A model generated the notes under the pieces. That model had not been told where the DNA came from. It ran no database searches and saw only the letters and a list, made by a program, of their open reading frames with translations. A program made the translations under genes and the position numbers. DNA of 40,062 nt from a virus, in IMG/VR virus record IMGVR_UViG_3300046507_000315, positions 1 to 40,062 of that record. One strand, written 5' to 3'. This document shows, in pieces, positions 1 to 6,024 of this stretch (within the stretch, counting starts at the first letter, position 1; each line of letters begins with the position of its first letter).

Positions 1-609
1 CGAGATAAAGAGACTAACCTGCCGTGCCCGATCTGCAATGGCGTCGAAGGGTGTGACCACACCGTGCCAGAACGTGCCCGCGCCGCATCAACTTCCGCCA
101 ATGTGGCGCAGGGTGCGGAGGCGGTGAGCGAGCGAATCGCGCGTGCTCTGCACTACCCGGCATGTTGGGACACCGCTGCATATCCGACGCTTGAAAGCGC
201 GGTATGGGAAGCAATTGCGTGCGCCAAACTCGGATGCAGCACATGCGAGCCAGCACAGACAGCGCTCGCGGATGCTGCGCGCGATGTGTTGGCAGAGCGT
301 CAGCGTCAGGTGACAGCGGAAGGCTGGACGCCTGAGCATGACGATGCGCACGACAGCGGCCAACTCGCGGGCGCGGCGTCGTGCTACGCGGCGCACGTCA
401 ATGGGCGGCAATGGGTGTTCTTCGCTGGCTGCGCAGACGACTACAAGTCCGAGCCGACGCCGGATTACTGGCCGTGGGATGAAAGCTGGTGGAAGCCGAC
501 CACGCCGCGCCGTGACCTCATCAAAGCCGCCGCGCTGATCCTCGCCGAAATCGAGCGCTTGGACCGCACCCTGACCGCAGATCAATCCGCAAGCGGAGAC
601 ACGAAGTGA
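1..609 (+). CDS. Phage protein with N-proximal zinc knuckle, 5' part beyond window edge
   Basis: The frame is open from the first base, so the start lies outside the window or, if the molecule is circular, at 39901. Residues encoded from base 19 carry a CPIC-x5-C-x-H pattern that looks like a zinc knuckle. The C-terminal half has the run ERQRQVTAEGWTPEHDD followed by an Ala-rich helix, a WPWDESWWKP motif and a closing LIKAAALILAEIERLDR helix. This pattern is familiar from short phage proteins of unknown function. It ends in a GTGA overlap with the XRE regulator gene, so the two are probably co-translated. The biochemical role is unknown. Confidence is high that it is coding and low for any function. 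Confidence 0.85.
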   Translation, partial: RDKETNLPCPICNGVEGCDHTVPERARAASTSANVAQGAEAVSERIARALHYPACWDTAAYPTLESAVWEAIACAKLGCSTCEPAQTALADAARDVLAERQRQVTAEGWTPEHDDAHDSGQLAGAASCYAAHVNGRQWVFFAGCADDYKSEPTPDYWPWDESWWKPTTPRRDLIKAAALILAEIERLDRTLTADQSASGDTK

Positions 610-896
610 GCGATACCGCCCAAGGCCCGCTCGGCTTCAGTGCCCGCCTGCGGGGCCTGCGCGAAGCCCGGTCGATAACACAGGCAGCACTCGCCCACGC
701 TATCGGCTCCAACCCCTCATCTGTCAGCCAGTGGGAGTTGGGCACTGCGTACCCGGCATTCTGGAATCTGGTCGAACTGACGCGCTACTTTGGCGTCGAC
801 ATGGACTGGTTCACCGGCATGCCTTACGTACGCAACGAGTTGCAGCAGCGCACAAAGGTCCGTGAAATCGTGTCTGCGTCGCAATCGCGCGCATAG
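606..896 (+). CDS. XRE-family helix-turn-helix transcriptional regulator
   Basis: This 96-residue protein starts at a GTG that overlaps the stop of the upstream gene (GTGA). Residues 11-70 form a Cro/C1-type HTH: an RLRGLREARSITQAALA helix pair, the recognition helix around SNPSSVSQWELG (35-46), and a YFGVDMDWFTGM tail typical of the family. There is no peptidase or dimerisation domain, so it is Cro-sized. It lies directly upstream of the partition/replication operon on the same strand. A role in controlling that operon or the early genes, possibly as the prophage-state repressor, is inferred from position only. Confidence 0.9.
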   Translation: MSDTAQGPLGFSARLRGLREARSITQAALAHAIGSNPSSVSQWELGTAYPAFWNLVELTRYFGVDMDWFTGMPYVRNELQQRTKVREIVSASQSRA

Positions 897-977
897 GCGC
901 ATACGTATATACAGCCGCCCATATGGCCCGCGCCCAGTGTGCGGCGCCGAACTGTTATCTGTCTTGCCTTTCCTCTA

Positions 978-1018
978 TACTCCAACCAGACCCGTTTCCC
1001 CCACAACGTGTTGGAGTA
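978..1018 (+). promoter_or_regulatory. Inverted repeat overlapping the par promoter (operator/parS candidate)
   Basis: The 9-bp arms TACTCCAAC (978-986) and GTTGGAGTA (1010-1018) are perfect inverted repeats separated by 23 nt. They end 8 nt before the ParA start codon. The left arm overlaps a -10-like TATACT hexamer (976-981); no good -35 hexamer was seen at the right spacing. In type Ib partition systems the ribbon-helix-helix partner binds a site upstream of parA to autoregulate it and to act as centromere. That role here is inference. Confidence 0.45.
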
Positions 1019-1025
1019 GAAAATC

Positions 1026-1673
1026 ATGCTTATTGCTGTTGCCACCCGTAAAGGCGGGGTCGGCAAGACCACGCTCGCCACCAACCTCGCCGCGCGTAGA
1101 GTTCGCGACACCACCAGCGTTAAATTTGTTGACGCTGACCGTGACGAGTACGGCTACATGTGGGGAATGTCCCGCAGGGAAAAGGGCGTCGAGCCCAACA
1201 TCATCCTGTCCAAGGCCACCGGCAATATCACCAGTGACCTTGTGGCCGACCGCGCATCCAACGATACGGTTATCGTGGACGTCGGCGGCAAGTACTCGCC
1301 TGAGATCGTCTATGCGGTGGGCGTGTGTGACGTGCTCGTGCTGCCGGTGCGGCCGGGTCAGTTCGATGCGTGGTCGCTGCAGGCGATGGCCAACATGATC
1401 AACGAGATGCGCGCGGCCGGTAGGAGTTTCCGCGTCGTCCCGGTGATGAGCGCGATCCCCGCGCAGGAGAACAGCACCCTGACGGCCAACATCTCGGCCG
1501 CGCTCAAGAACTTCCCCGACGAGTTTCCGGACCCCCTGAAGATACCTGAACGCGTCGCATACGTGAACGCCGCGATGACGGGCAAGGGCGTGTGCGAACT
1601 GCCGCGCAACCGCGACAACGCGCCCGCGATCGACGAGTTAGAAGTGCTCTACCGGAGGGTGTTCAATGTCTAA
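1026..1673 (+). CDS. parA: ParA-type partition ATPase
   Basis: This 215-residue protein starts with MLIAVATRKGGVGKTT, the deviant Walker A box (K9 signature lysine, K14-T15-T16). It then has an A'-type strand FVDADRDEYG (D36, D38) and a Walker B-like strand TVIVDVGGKY (D85). The short length without an N-terminal HTH matches type Ib plasmid ParA/ParF and the orphan ParAs of phage-plasmids. Such ATPases bind the nucleoid and position plasmid copies with a DNA-binding partner. Its stop overlaps the start of the RHH gene by 8 nt, and the replication gene follows, so the three genes form one operon for low-copy plasmid maintenance. Confidence 0.93.
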   Translation: MLIAVATRKGGVGKTTLATNLAARRVRDTTSVKFVDADRDEYGYMWGMSRREKGVEPNIILSKATGNITSDLVADRASNDTVIVDVGGKYSPEIVYAVGVCDVLVLPVRPGQFDAWSLQAMANMINEMRAAGRSFRVVPVMSAIPAQENSTLTANISAALKNFPDEFPDPLKIPERVAYVNAAMTGKGVCELPRNRDNAPAIDELEVLYRRVFNV

Positions 1674-1938
1674 GTCCGGATTCAGCGTCACCCCACCGAC
1701 GGCGCCCGTCGATCCGATCGAACGTATGGCGCGCGAAGCCGCCGGGACGCCCCTAGAAACGCGCAGGCCGCTCCCGGTGAAGGAGGCGACTAAAACCATG
1801 AGCCTGAACGTCCCCAAGTCGTTCTACGACGATCTGCGCAACTTCATGAAGCTCACCGACATCACCATGACCGATGTGCTGGTGGCCGGGGGCCGCAAGG
1901 AACTTGAACGGCTGAAGAAACACTATGGAATCGACTGA
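1666..1938 (+). CDS. Ribbon-helix-helix centromere-binding protein candidate (ParG/ParB-like)
   Basis: This 90-residue protein has a flexible, Pro-rich, basic N-terminus (1-40) and a C-terminal ribbon-helix-helix fold. The fold consists of a strand TMSLNVP (44-50), helix KSFYDDLRNFMKLTD and helix TMTDVLVAGGRKELERLKKHY. This is the architecture of ParG-like partners of short ParA ATPases: the RHH binds the centromere/operator and the N-terminal tail stimulates ATPase activity. It overlaps parA by 8 nt and the replication gene by 14 nt. The centromere role is inferred from fold and position. Confidence 0.8.
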   Translation: MSKSGFSVTPPTAPVDPIERMAREAAGTPLETRRPLPVKEATKTMSLNVPKSFYDDLRNFMKLTDITMTDVLVAGGRKELERLKKHYGID

Positions 1939-2509
1939 CGAAGACCCGCAGTACGACCTGTTCCGAGCCGAGACAACATGGTTCCACGTCTTCCACTCGA
2001 TGATATGGGGCGGCGACGTGGCAAAGATGGGGCCGTACGCGTTCACGGTGTACGCGACGATCAAGGCTTACACCAACTTCAAGAGCGGCAGCGCGCACCC
2101 GGGCATCCCCGAGATCATGGAAAAGTCCGGAATCTCTAAAAGTCAGGTGCTGCGCGCTCTCGAGAAACTGGAGGAATTTGGCTACATCACGCGCGACAGG
2201 AAAGGCCGCAGCAACCGCTACACGCTGCGCGAGAAGGTGGGCATTTCTGACACCCACGGCAGGCCCATCGCATCGGCCACGTGGGACTACGTACCGGACG
2301 GCGTGAGGGGTGCGGTGGCAGACCTGAAAAACGTATTGATGACCGGCGACTTTGCGGGCGCCAAGATCGTCACCATTGAAAATCTGACGGTGAACATCTT
2401 CCGTGACTCGGCTACGCAGAACAACATCAACGTCCAGAACCTTCTGGAAAACATGGACAAGCTGTCGCCCGAGACGCGCGCAATCCTGCTCAAGCGGCTG
2501 GCCGGCTAA
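1925..2509 (+). CDS. Winged-helix replication initiator candidate
   Basis: This protein has 194 residues. An N-terminal domain (18-55, TTWFHVFHSMIWGG...GPYAFTVYATIKAYTNF) leads into a winged HTH (about 58-103). The HTH includes HPGIPEIMEKSGISKSQVLRALE (recognition helix around SKSQVLRAL) and a wing RKGRSNRYTL. This is the style of helix-turn-helix replication proteins of plasmids and phages (DnaD/RepA-like). It is the last gene of the parA-RHH operon and is followed directly by iteron-like repeats and DnaA boxes, as plasmid initiators often are. A purely transcriptional regulator remains possible. The fold is clear; the initiator function is inferred from context. Confidence 0.72.
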   Translation: MESTDEDPQYDLFRAETTWFHVFHSMIWGGDVAKMGPYAFTVYATIKAYTNFKSGSAHPGIPEIMEKSGISKSQVLRALEKLEEFGYITRDRKGRSNRYTLREKVGISDTHGRPIASATWDYVPDGVRGAVADLKNVLMTGDFAGAKIVTIENLTVNIFRDSATQNNINVQNLLENMDKLSPETRAILLKRLAG

Positions 2510-2545
2510 CCTGCGTATCGTTATAAATAAAATCTACATCGTTAG

Positions 2546-2562
2546 GGTGTCTCACAGACACC
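2546..2562. repeat. Iteron 1 (17-bp palindrome)
   Basis: The site is GGTGTCTCACAGACACC: perfect 7-bp arms around a CAC centre. It is read in the opposite orientation to copies 2 and 3, whose centre is GTG. Confidence 0.75.
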
Positions 2563-2588
2563 AATCAGCCCGAATCGAGGGGGTAACA

Positions 2589-2605
2589 GGTGTCTGTGAG
2601 AAACC
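2589..2605. repeat. Iteron 2 (17 bp)
   Basis: The site is GGTGTCTGTGAGAAACC. It differs from the palindromic consensus at one position in the right arm. It starts 43 nt after copy 1. Confidence 0.7.
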
Positions 2606-2636
2606 TTTAGCACGGCCGTTCGGTACCTGCCAGATA

Positions 2637-2653
2637 CGTGTCTGTGAGACACC
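2637..2653. repeat. Iteron 3 (17 bp)
   Basis: The site is CGTGTCTGTGAGACACC. It differs at the first base only and starts 48 nt after copy 2. Confidence 0.72.
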
Positions 2654-2663
2654 AATCTGAAAA

Positions 2664-2680
2664 GGTATCCACCAGACACC
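2664..2680. repeat. Iteron 4 (17 bp, degenerate left arm)
   Basis: The site is GGTATCCACCAGACACC. The right arm AGACACC is perfect and the left arm has two changes. It is the copy nearest the DnaA box and starts 27 nt after copy 3. Confidence 0.55.
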
Positions 2681-2762
2681 TATCACCGAAGTTATCCACA
2701 GAAAATGGGGATAACCTTGTGGAGCGATTCGTCAGCCCAAAAAGTTGATCATATTCATTATG

Positions 2763-3320
2763 TCAATTCGGCTGCGTGATGCCCGGCAGCGATCCGTTGC
2801 AGATCAGCCGGTCCTGCTCGATCACCTGTTGTGCTGCCGTCAGGTTCACTGCGAGCTTGTCGGCTTCGTAGAACTGGTTTGTGAGCCACCCAGTAAATTG
2901 TTGTAGTCCGACTGGAAGTGCGGCGCCACCGGCTGCATGATCAACGGGTCCACCGGCTGCAGACGCGGACACTGAAGCTGGGCGCTTGCCGGCGTTGAGA
3001 TACTTCCACAGCTTGCCAGACAGATCAGCATTGGCAGCAGTAAGAGCATCATTGCGCTTCTTGATTTCATTGCGGGACTCCTGTGCGTCGGCCGCTATCC
3101 TGCGAAGCCCTGCCGCCTCGGAGGCAGAGAGCGCCGCCGCGGCGTCGTGGTTGGTGGTGACTTGCTTCTGCGCTGCGACGGCCTGCTGCGCCTTGTACGC
3201 GTCGAACGCGAGCGCTTCGTGATGGTGGCCTTCGTAGTAGGCACCGCCGGCAACGATGAGCAGCGCGGCGAGGGCACCAATGATCTTCCATACGACTGGC
3301 GGCAATACGGGCATGCTCAT
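2763..3320 (-). CDS. Rz: Inner-membrane spanin subunit (Rz-like)
   Basis: From the ATG at 3320 this is a 185-residue protein. It has an N-terminal transmembrane anchor (about 10-27, VWKIIGALAALLIVAGGAYY) and then a long charged/Ala-rich coiled-coil segment facing the periplasm. This is the Rz i-spanin layout. The start at 3320 is chosen because it makes an ATGA overlap with the endolysin stop and has AGGGG upstream; an upstream in-frame ATG at 3374 lies inside the endolysin gene. The o-spanin gene is nested inside it in another frame. The i-spanin and o-spanin join inner and outer membranes for the last step of Gram-negative lysis. Confidence 0.88.
   Translation of the reverse strand: MSMPVLPPVVWKIIGALAALLIVAGGAYYEGHHHEALAFDAYKAQQAVAAQKQVTTNHDAAAALSASEAAGLRRIAADAQESRNEIKKRNDALTAANADLSGKLWKYLNAGKRPASVSASAAGGPVDHAAGGAALPVGLQQFTGWLTNQFYEADKLAVNLTAAQQVIEQDRLICNGSLPGITQPN
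2846..3070 (-). CDS. Rz1: Outer-membrane spanin lipoprotein (Rz1-like), nested in Rz
   Basis: This 74-residue protein lies entirely inside the Rz gene in a different frame, the classic Rz/Rz1 arrangement. The signal peptide MKSRSAMMLLLLPMLICLAS ends in a lipobox L18-A19-S20-C21, predicting a mature lipoprotein of 54 residues with a Pro-containing middle (TPAS, CPRLQP, DPL, APHF). An AGGAG Shine-Dalgarno sits just upstream of the ATG at 3070. The mature lipoprotein would sit in the outer membrane and bind the Rz periplasmic domain. Confidence 0.88.
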   Translation of the reverse strand: MKSRSAMMLLLLPMLICLASCGSISTPASAQLQCPRLQPVDPLIMQPVAPHFQSDYNNLLGGSQTSSTKPTSSQ

Positions 3321-3826
3321 TCCCCTAGACAGAGTTTTTCGGCTTTCTCCCGCCGCTTCATGGTCCCTGGACAACCGCTGGACACCAGCTTGCAGTCCTT
3401 ACCATTGACGAAGCGCCAGCGCATGAACTGGTAGCAGGCAGCGGGGAACTGGTTGGCCACGTACAGCCTGCGCAACGTCGAGCCGTCATAGTTGCCCATG
3501 CCGATGTTGTAGGCCGTGTCGACCACCGCTACTTTCTGCCCCGGCGTGAGACTGTCAAAGTTCGGCGTCGAGCGCTTCACCTGACGGGTGAACGTGGCCA
3601 ACCTGTTGTACAGAAGATCGTCGCACTCGGGCTTTGTGTAGTTGCGCATCTCGGCCTGCGTGTCGCCGTAGCAGACCGTCATGATGTTGCGCGCGAGCCG
3701 GTCCTGATACGGTGTGAGGGCGAGCCCTTCGCCGCCGGATACACAGCAGAACAGCGTATAGGCGGCCGATGCGCCCACCGTAGCGACGAGCGCGGCCTTA
3801 CCCTTTGGCGCTGTCGTTTGCGGCAT
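3317..3826 (-). CDS. GH24 phage lysozyme, probable SAR endolysin
   Basis: This 169-residue protein has a weakly hydrophobic Ala/Gly/Ser-rich N-terminal segment (about 10-31, KAALVATVGASAAYTLFCCV). It looks like a signal-anchor-release domain rather than a cleavable signal. The lysozyme motif follows: GGEGLALTPYQD with E33 and D42, then T50 in IMTVCYGDT, matching the Glu-Asp-Thr triad spacing of T4-type lysozymes with a two-residue insertion. The usual GHT is GDT here. C27/C28 near the anchor and C52 beside the catalytic Thr could form regulatory disulfides as in P1 Lyz (inference). It would cleave peptidoglycan in the periplasm. Confidence 0.9.
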   Translation of the reverse strand: MPQTTAPKGKAALVATVGASAAYTLFCCVSGGEGLALTPYQDRLARNIMTVCYGDTQAEMRNYTKPECDDLLYNRLATFTRQVKRSTPNFDSLTPGQKVAVVDTAYNIGMGNYDGSTLRRLYVANQFPAACYQFMRWRFVNGKDCKLVSSGCPGTMKRREKAEKLCLGE

Positions 3827-4070
3827 TGCTCGGCTCCGGAGCGGCGGGCACTGTGGTCGTGGCTCGCGCGAACAGCAGCGCGGCGAAGATGATCACGAGC
3901 GGCATTGCGGCCTTCCACGTGTCGGGCATGAATGCCTTGGCGGCGTCAGGGATCGCATCCCACGCCTGAAGCATCGGCGAGGCGGCAGAGATAGCCAGCC
4001 CGACGGTGGCGAGCCGCGACGTGCCGAAGTGCCAGAACTTGTCGATCTCGTCTATGAAACGGATAGCCAT
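3798..4070 (-). CDS. Holin candidate (two hydrophobic segments)
   Basis: From the ATG at 4070 (GGGGG ribosome-binding stretch 8 nt upstream) this is a 90-residue protein. It has a moderate hydrophobic segment (about 19-35, RLATVGLAISAASPML), a stronger one (about 55-69, AAMPLVIIFAALLFA) and a polar, Pro/Ala-rich tail. Size, topology and position immediately upstream of the endolysin, with a 29-nt overlap, fit a phage holin. Holins have little sequence conservation, so the call rests on context. The adjacent one-TM protein could instead be the holin, or the two could be a holin/antiholin pair. Confidence 0.65.
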   Translation of the reverse strand: MAIRFIDEIDKFWHFGTSRLATVGLAISAASPMLQAWDAIPDAAKAFMPDTWKAAMPLVIIFAALLFARATTTVPAAPEPSNAANDSAKG

Positions 4071-4081
4071 ACAACCCCCGC

Positions 4082-4465
4082 TTACTGGATGAGTGTTTTT
4101 ATATGTTCCTTGAACCACCAGTAGAGCCCCACCCCGATAGCGAACCCCACGGCGTATAGCCCCTTCTTTGCGAGGTCGTTGCGCAGATCGTTGTAGAACG
4201 CTGTACGGGCGAGATTCTTGGCGATCAATGCCTCGTGCTGTCTGCGGTGGGCGTCCACATCCCCATTGGGGAAAGCCATGTGCAGAGCATCCACGCGGCG
4301 TATCACTTCGTCGAGCTTGAGGCTCTGTTCTTGGCTGGCGCTGGTGTTTTCAACGTGCCGCTGCGCGATCTCGTCGCGCAGTGAGTCGATCGCCGCAACG
4401 ATCGGGTTCGGCTGGGCTTCGTCCGTGCGAGGTGCCGCCTCGTGGTATCTCACGCTTGGTCCCAT
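4082..4465 (-). CDS. Lysis-cassette membrane protein with one C-terminal TM segment
   Basis: From the ATG at 4465 (GGGGAAG upstream) this is a 127-residue protein. A polar, helical N-terminal region (EIAQRHVEN...LKLDEVIRRVDAL, then DAHRRQHEALIAKN) is followed by a single transmembrane helix at about 103-118 (LYAVGFAIGVGLYWWF) and a basic tail. It is the first gene of the lysis cassette and precedes the holin candidate by 11 nt. An antiholin or pinholin-type role is possible but not shown by sequence. An ATG at 4507 would add 14 residues but lacks a better ribosome-binding site. Confidence 0.7.
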   Translation of the reverse strand: MGPSVRYHEAAPRTDEAQPNPIVAAIDSLRDEIAQRHVENTSASQEQSLKLDEVIRRVDALHMAFPNGDVDAHRRQHEALIAKNLARTAFYNDLRNDLAKKGLYAVGFAIGVGLYWWFKEHIKTLIQ

Positions 4466-4582
4466 CCGCTTCCCCGGTCTGTGCGTTATACGACGTATTT
4501 GCCGCAAGTTTACACATAATATTCTTCATACGTGCACTTGCTACAAAATTTCATCTACGCCAAACACCTGCGCGAGCAGAAT
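4466..4582. other. Non-coding gap upstream of the lysis cassette
   Basis: This AT-rich 117-nt spacer separates the repeat protein gene from the lysis genes. It is a plausible place for a lysis promoter on the minus strand, but no hexamer pair with good spacing stands out. I see no terminator. Confidence 0.3.
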
Positions 4583-6024
4583 TTACTCTGGAGCCGCGAA
4601 CGCCTCGGGCTCGCCGACGGTGGTCAGATAGCTGCCCTGATATGTCTTGCAGAACACGTTGTCAGGACCAGTGAGGTGCATCGCGGTCTGCACACTGGTC
4701 GCGATGAAAACGGAGCCTTCGCCTTCCCCTACGCGCACGCGCCCTGCGCGCCCCATGCCCCGCACGCCCGCAAGCGCGAGCGTGATCTGCGTTCCGATTG
4801 TGCCGGTGTGGCCATACGCTTGCGCGCCCACGATGCCGGTGCGCAGGGCCATGTAGCCTGCACGGCCCGTCGCTGCATTGCCGCTGAGTGCCAGGGCGAT
4901 ATGCTGCCAGACTTGCCCTGCGCGCTGCTGCCCACAAGTGTGCCGGTGGCCCGAAACGCCAGCGTGCCAACTGCGCCATGTGCTGCGTTACCCGCGGTCG
5001 CGGTCCCGGCAGCGGTGCCGAACGCGTGAGCCTTGCCGGCTGCCCGGTTGCCGCTGATCGTGACAGTAGTGCCGCTCACAGGTACGCCAGCGCGCGCATT
5101 GCCCTGTGAGCCAAGCAACGCGCGCCGCGAGGCAACCCCGAGCGCGCCGGTGTTACTTGACGACTTGTTGCCCAAGAGTGCGAACGTGCCGGCGGCCCGC
5201 ACCACGCCCACCTTGCCGGCGCCCTTGTTGCCCGTGATCTGGACAGTGGACGCGTTGAATCCGCCCACCTTGCCCGTGGCCTGTGTGCCAGCAAGCGCGG
5301 CAGAAAGCCCTGTGGCGGGCGTGCCGGGCGTGCCGTGTGCGGCGTTACCCGTAAGCGCGACGGAGACGACTGAGCCGGCTGTGATGTTGCCTACCTGCCC
5401 CGTAGCCACATTGCCGGCGAGCACGTAGGCGAGCCCCGTGGCGCTGCTGGCCGTGACGGTGCCTGCGTTGCCGGTGGCTGCATTGCCCCCGAGCGCTGCG
5501 CTAGGTGTCGAAGTGATCGCGCCGGTCTTGCTGGTGGACTTGTTGCCCTTGAGCGCCGCCACCACGCCTGCATAGGCGGTCAGGCTGCCCACGTTGCCGG
5601 TGGCGTGATTGCCTGCGAGCCCTACCACCGATGAGACTGTCAGGCTGCCCACCTTGCCCGAGCCCCTGACGCCGGTCAGCGCGTAGAAAAGCCGCCCCGC
5701 CTTGGCGTGTGCGGCATTGCCGGGGAGCGGTACCTTGTAGGTGACGCCGGGGGTGCCGACCTTCCCTGTCGACGCGTTGCGCAGGATTGCCGCCGAGCCG
5801 ACATACTTGGGCGACCCAGCTCGACCCGTTGCATTGTTGCCATTCAGCCCGATGACAACGACGACGGCCGTGCCGGATACAGGTGCAAGGTTGAACGGGT
5901 TGCCATCCAGACCCCAGCCGAGCCCGGTGGTGTCGACAGAAGGCGATGGCGCCTGCCAGTTGAACGCTTCGCCATCGGTGCCCCAGCCGAGCCCGATAAG
6001 GTCGCCGGAAAGGGGCAGACTCAT
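4583..6024 (-). pseudogene. Repeat-rich tail/fibre protein with an apparent -1 frameshift near 4900
   Basis: The protein opens with two GLGWG-x-DG-x-x-FN repeats. It continues with about 19 units of roughly 20 residues built on L-x-GN-x-A-x-G-x-x-G (e.g. LAGNHATGNVGSL, ALTGNAAHGTPGT). The reading frame from 6024 keeps this pattern until GKSGSI near 4900. It then turns into Arg/Ala-rich sequence that stops at 4729. In the -1 frame the pattern resumes at once (ALALSGNAATGRAG, then TLALAGVRGMGRAG) and runs to a stop at 4583-4585. The unit at the joint is about 3 residues short, consistent with a small deletion. The intact product would be near 480 residues. The gene starts in an ATGA overlap with the fibre gene, so it is probably a virion or fibre-associated protein. 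Confidence 0.72.

Larger units (their letters stand above)
2510..2762. other. Candidate origin of replication (iterons plus DnaA boxes)
   Basis: This 253-nt non-coding gap lies between the convergent replication and Rz genes. It starts with an AT-rich stretch (2519-2535). It then carries four 17-bp repeats of GGTGTCTNNNAGACACC type (2546-2562, 2589-2605, 2637-2653, 2664-2680), a perfect DnaA box TTATCCACA (2692-2700) and an inverted near-match TGGGGATAA (2706-2714, reads TTATCCCCA on the other strand). Iterons next to an initiator gene together with host DnaA boxes are the hallmarks of a theta-type plasmid origin. Function is inferred. Confidence 0.75.

Noticed and set aside
4890-4910. Programmed -1 ribosomal frameshift in the repeat protein
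   Set aside because: No X-XXY-YYZ slippery heptamer or obvious downstream pseudoknot was seen; a small deletion or sequence error fits better.
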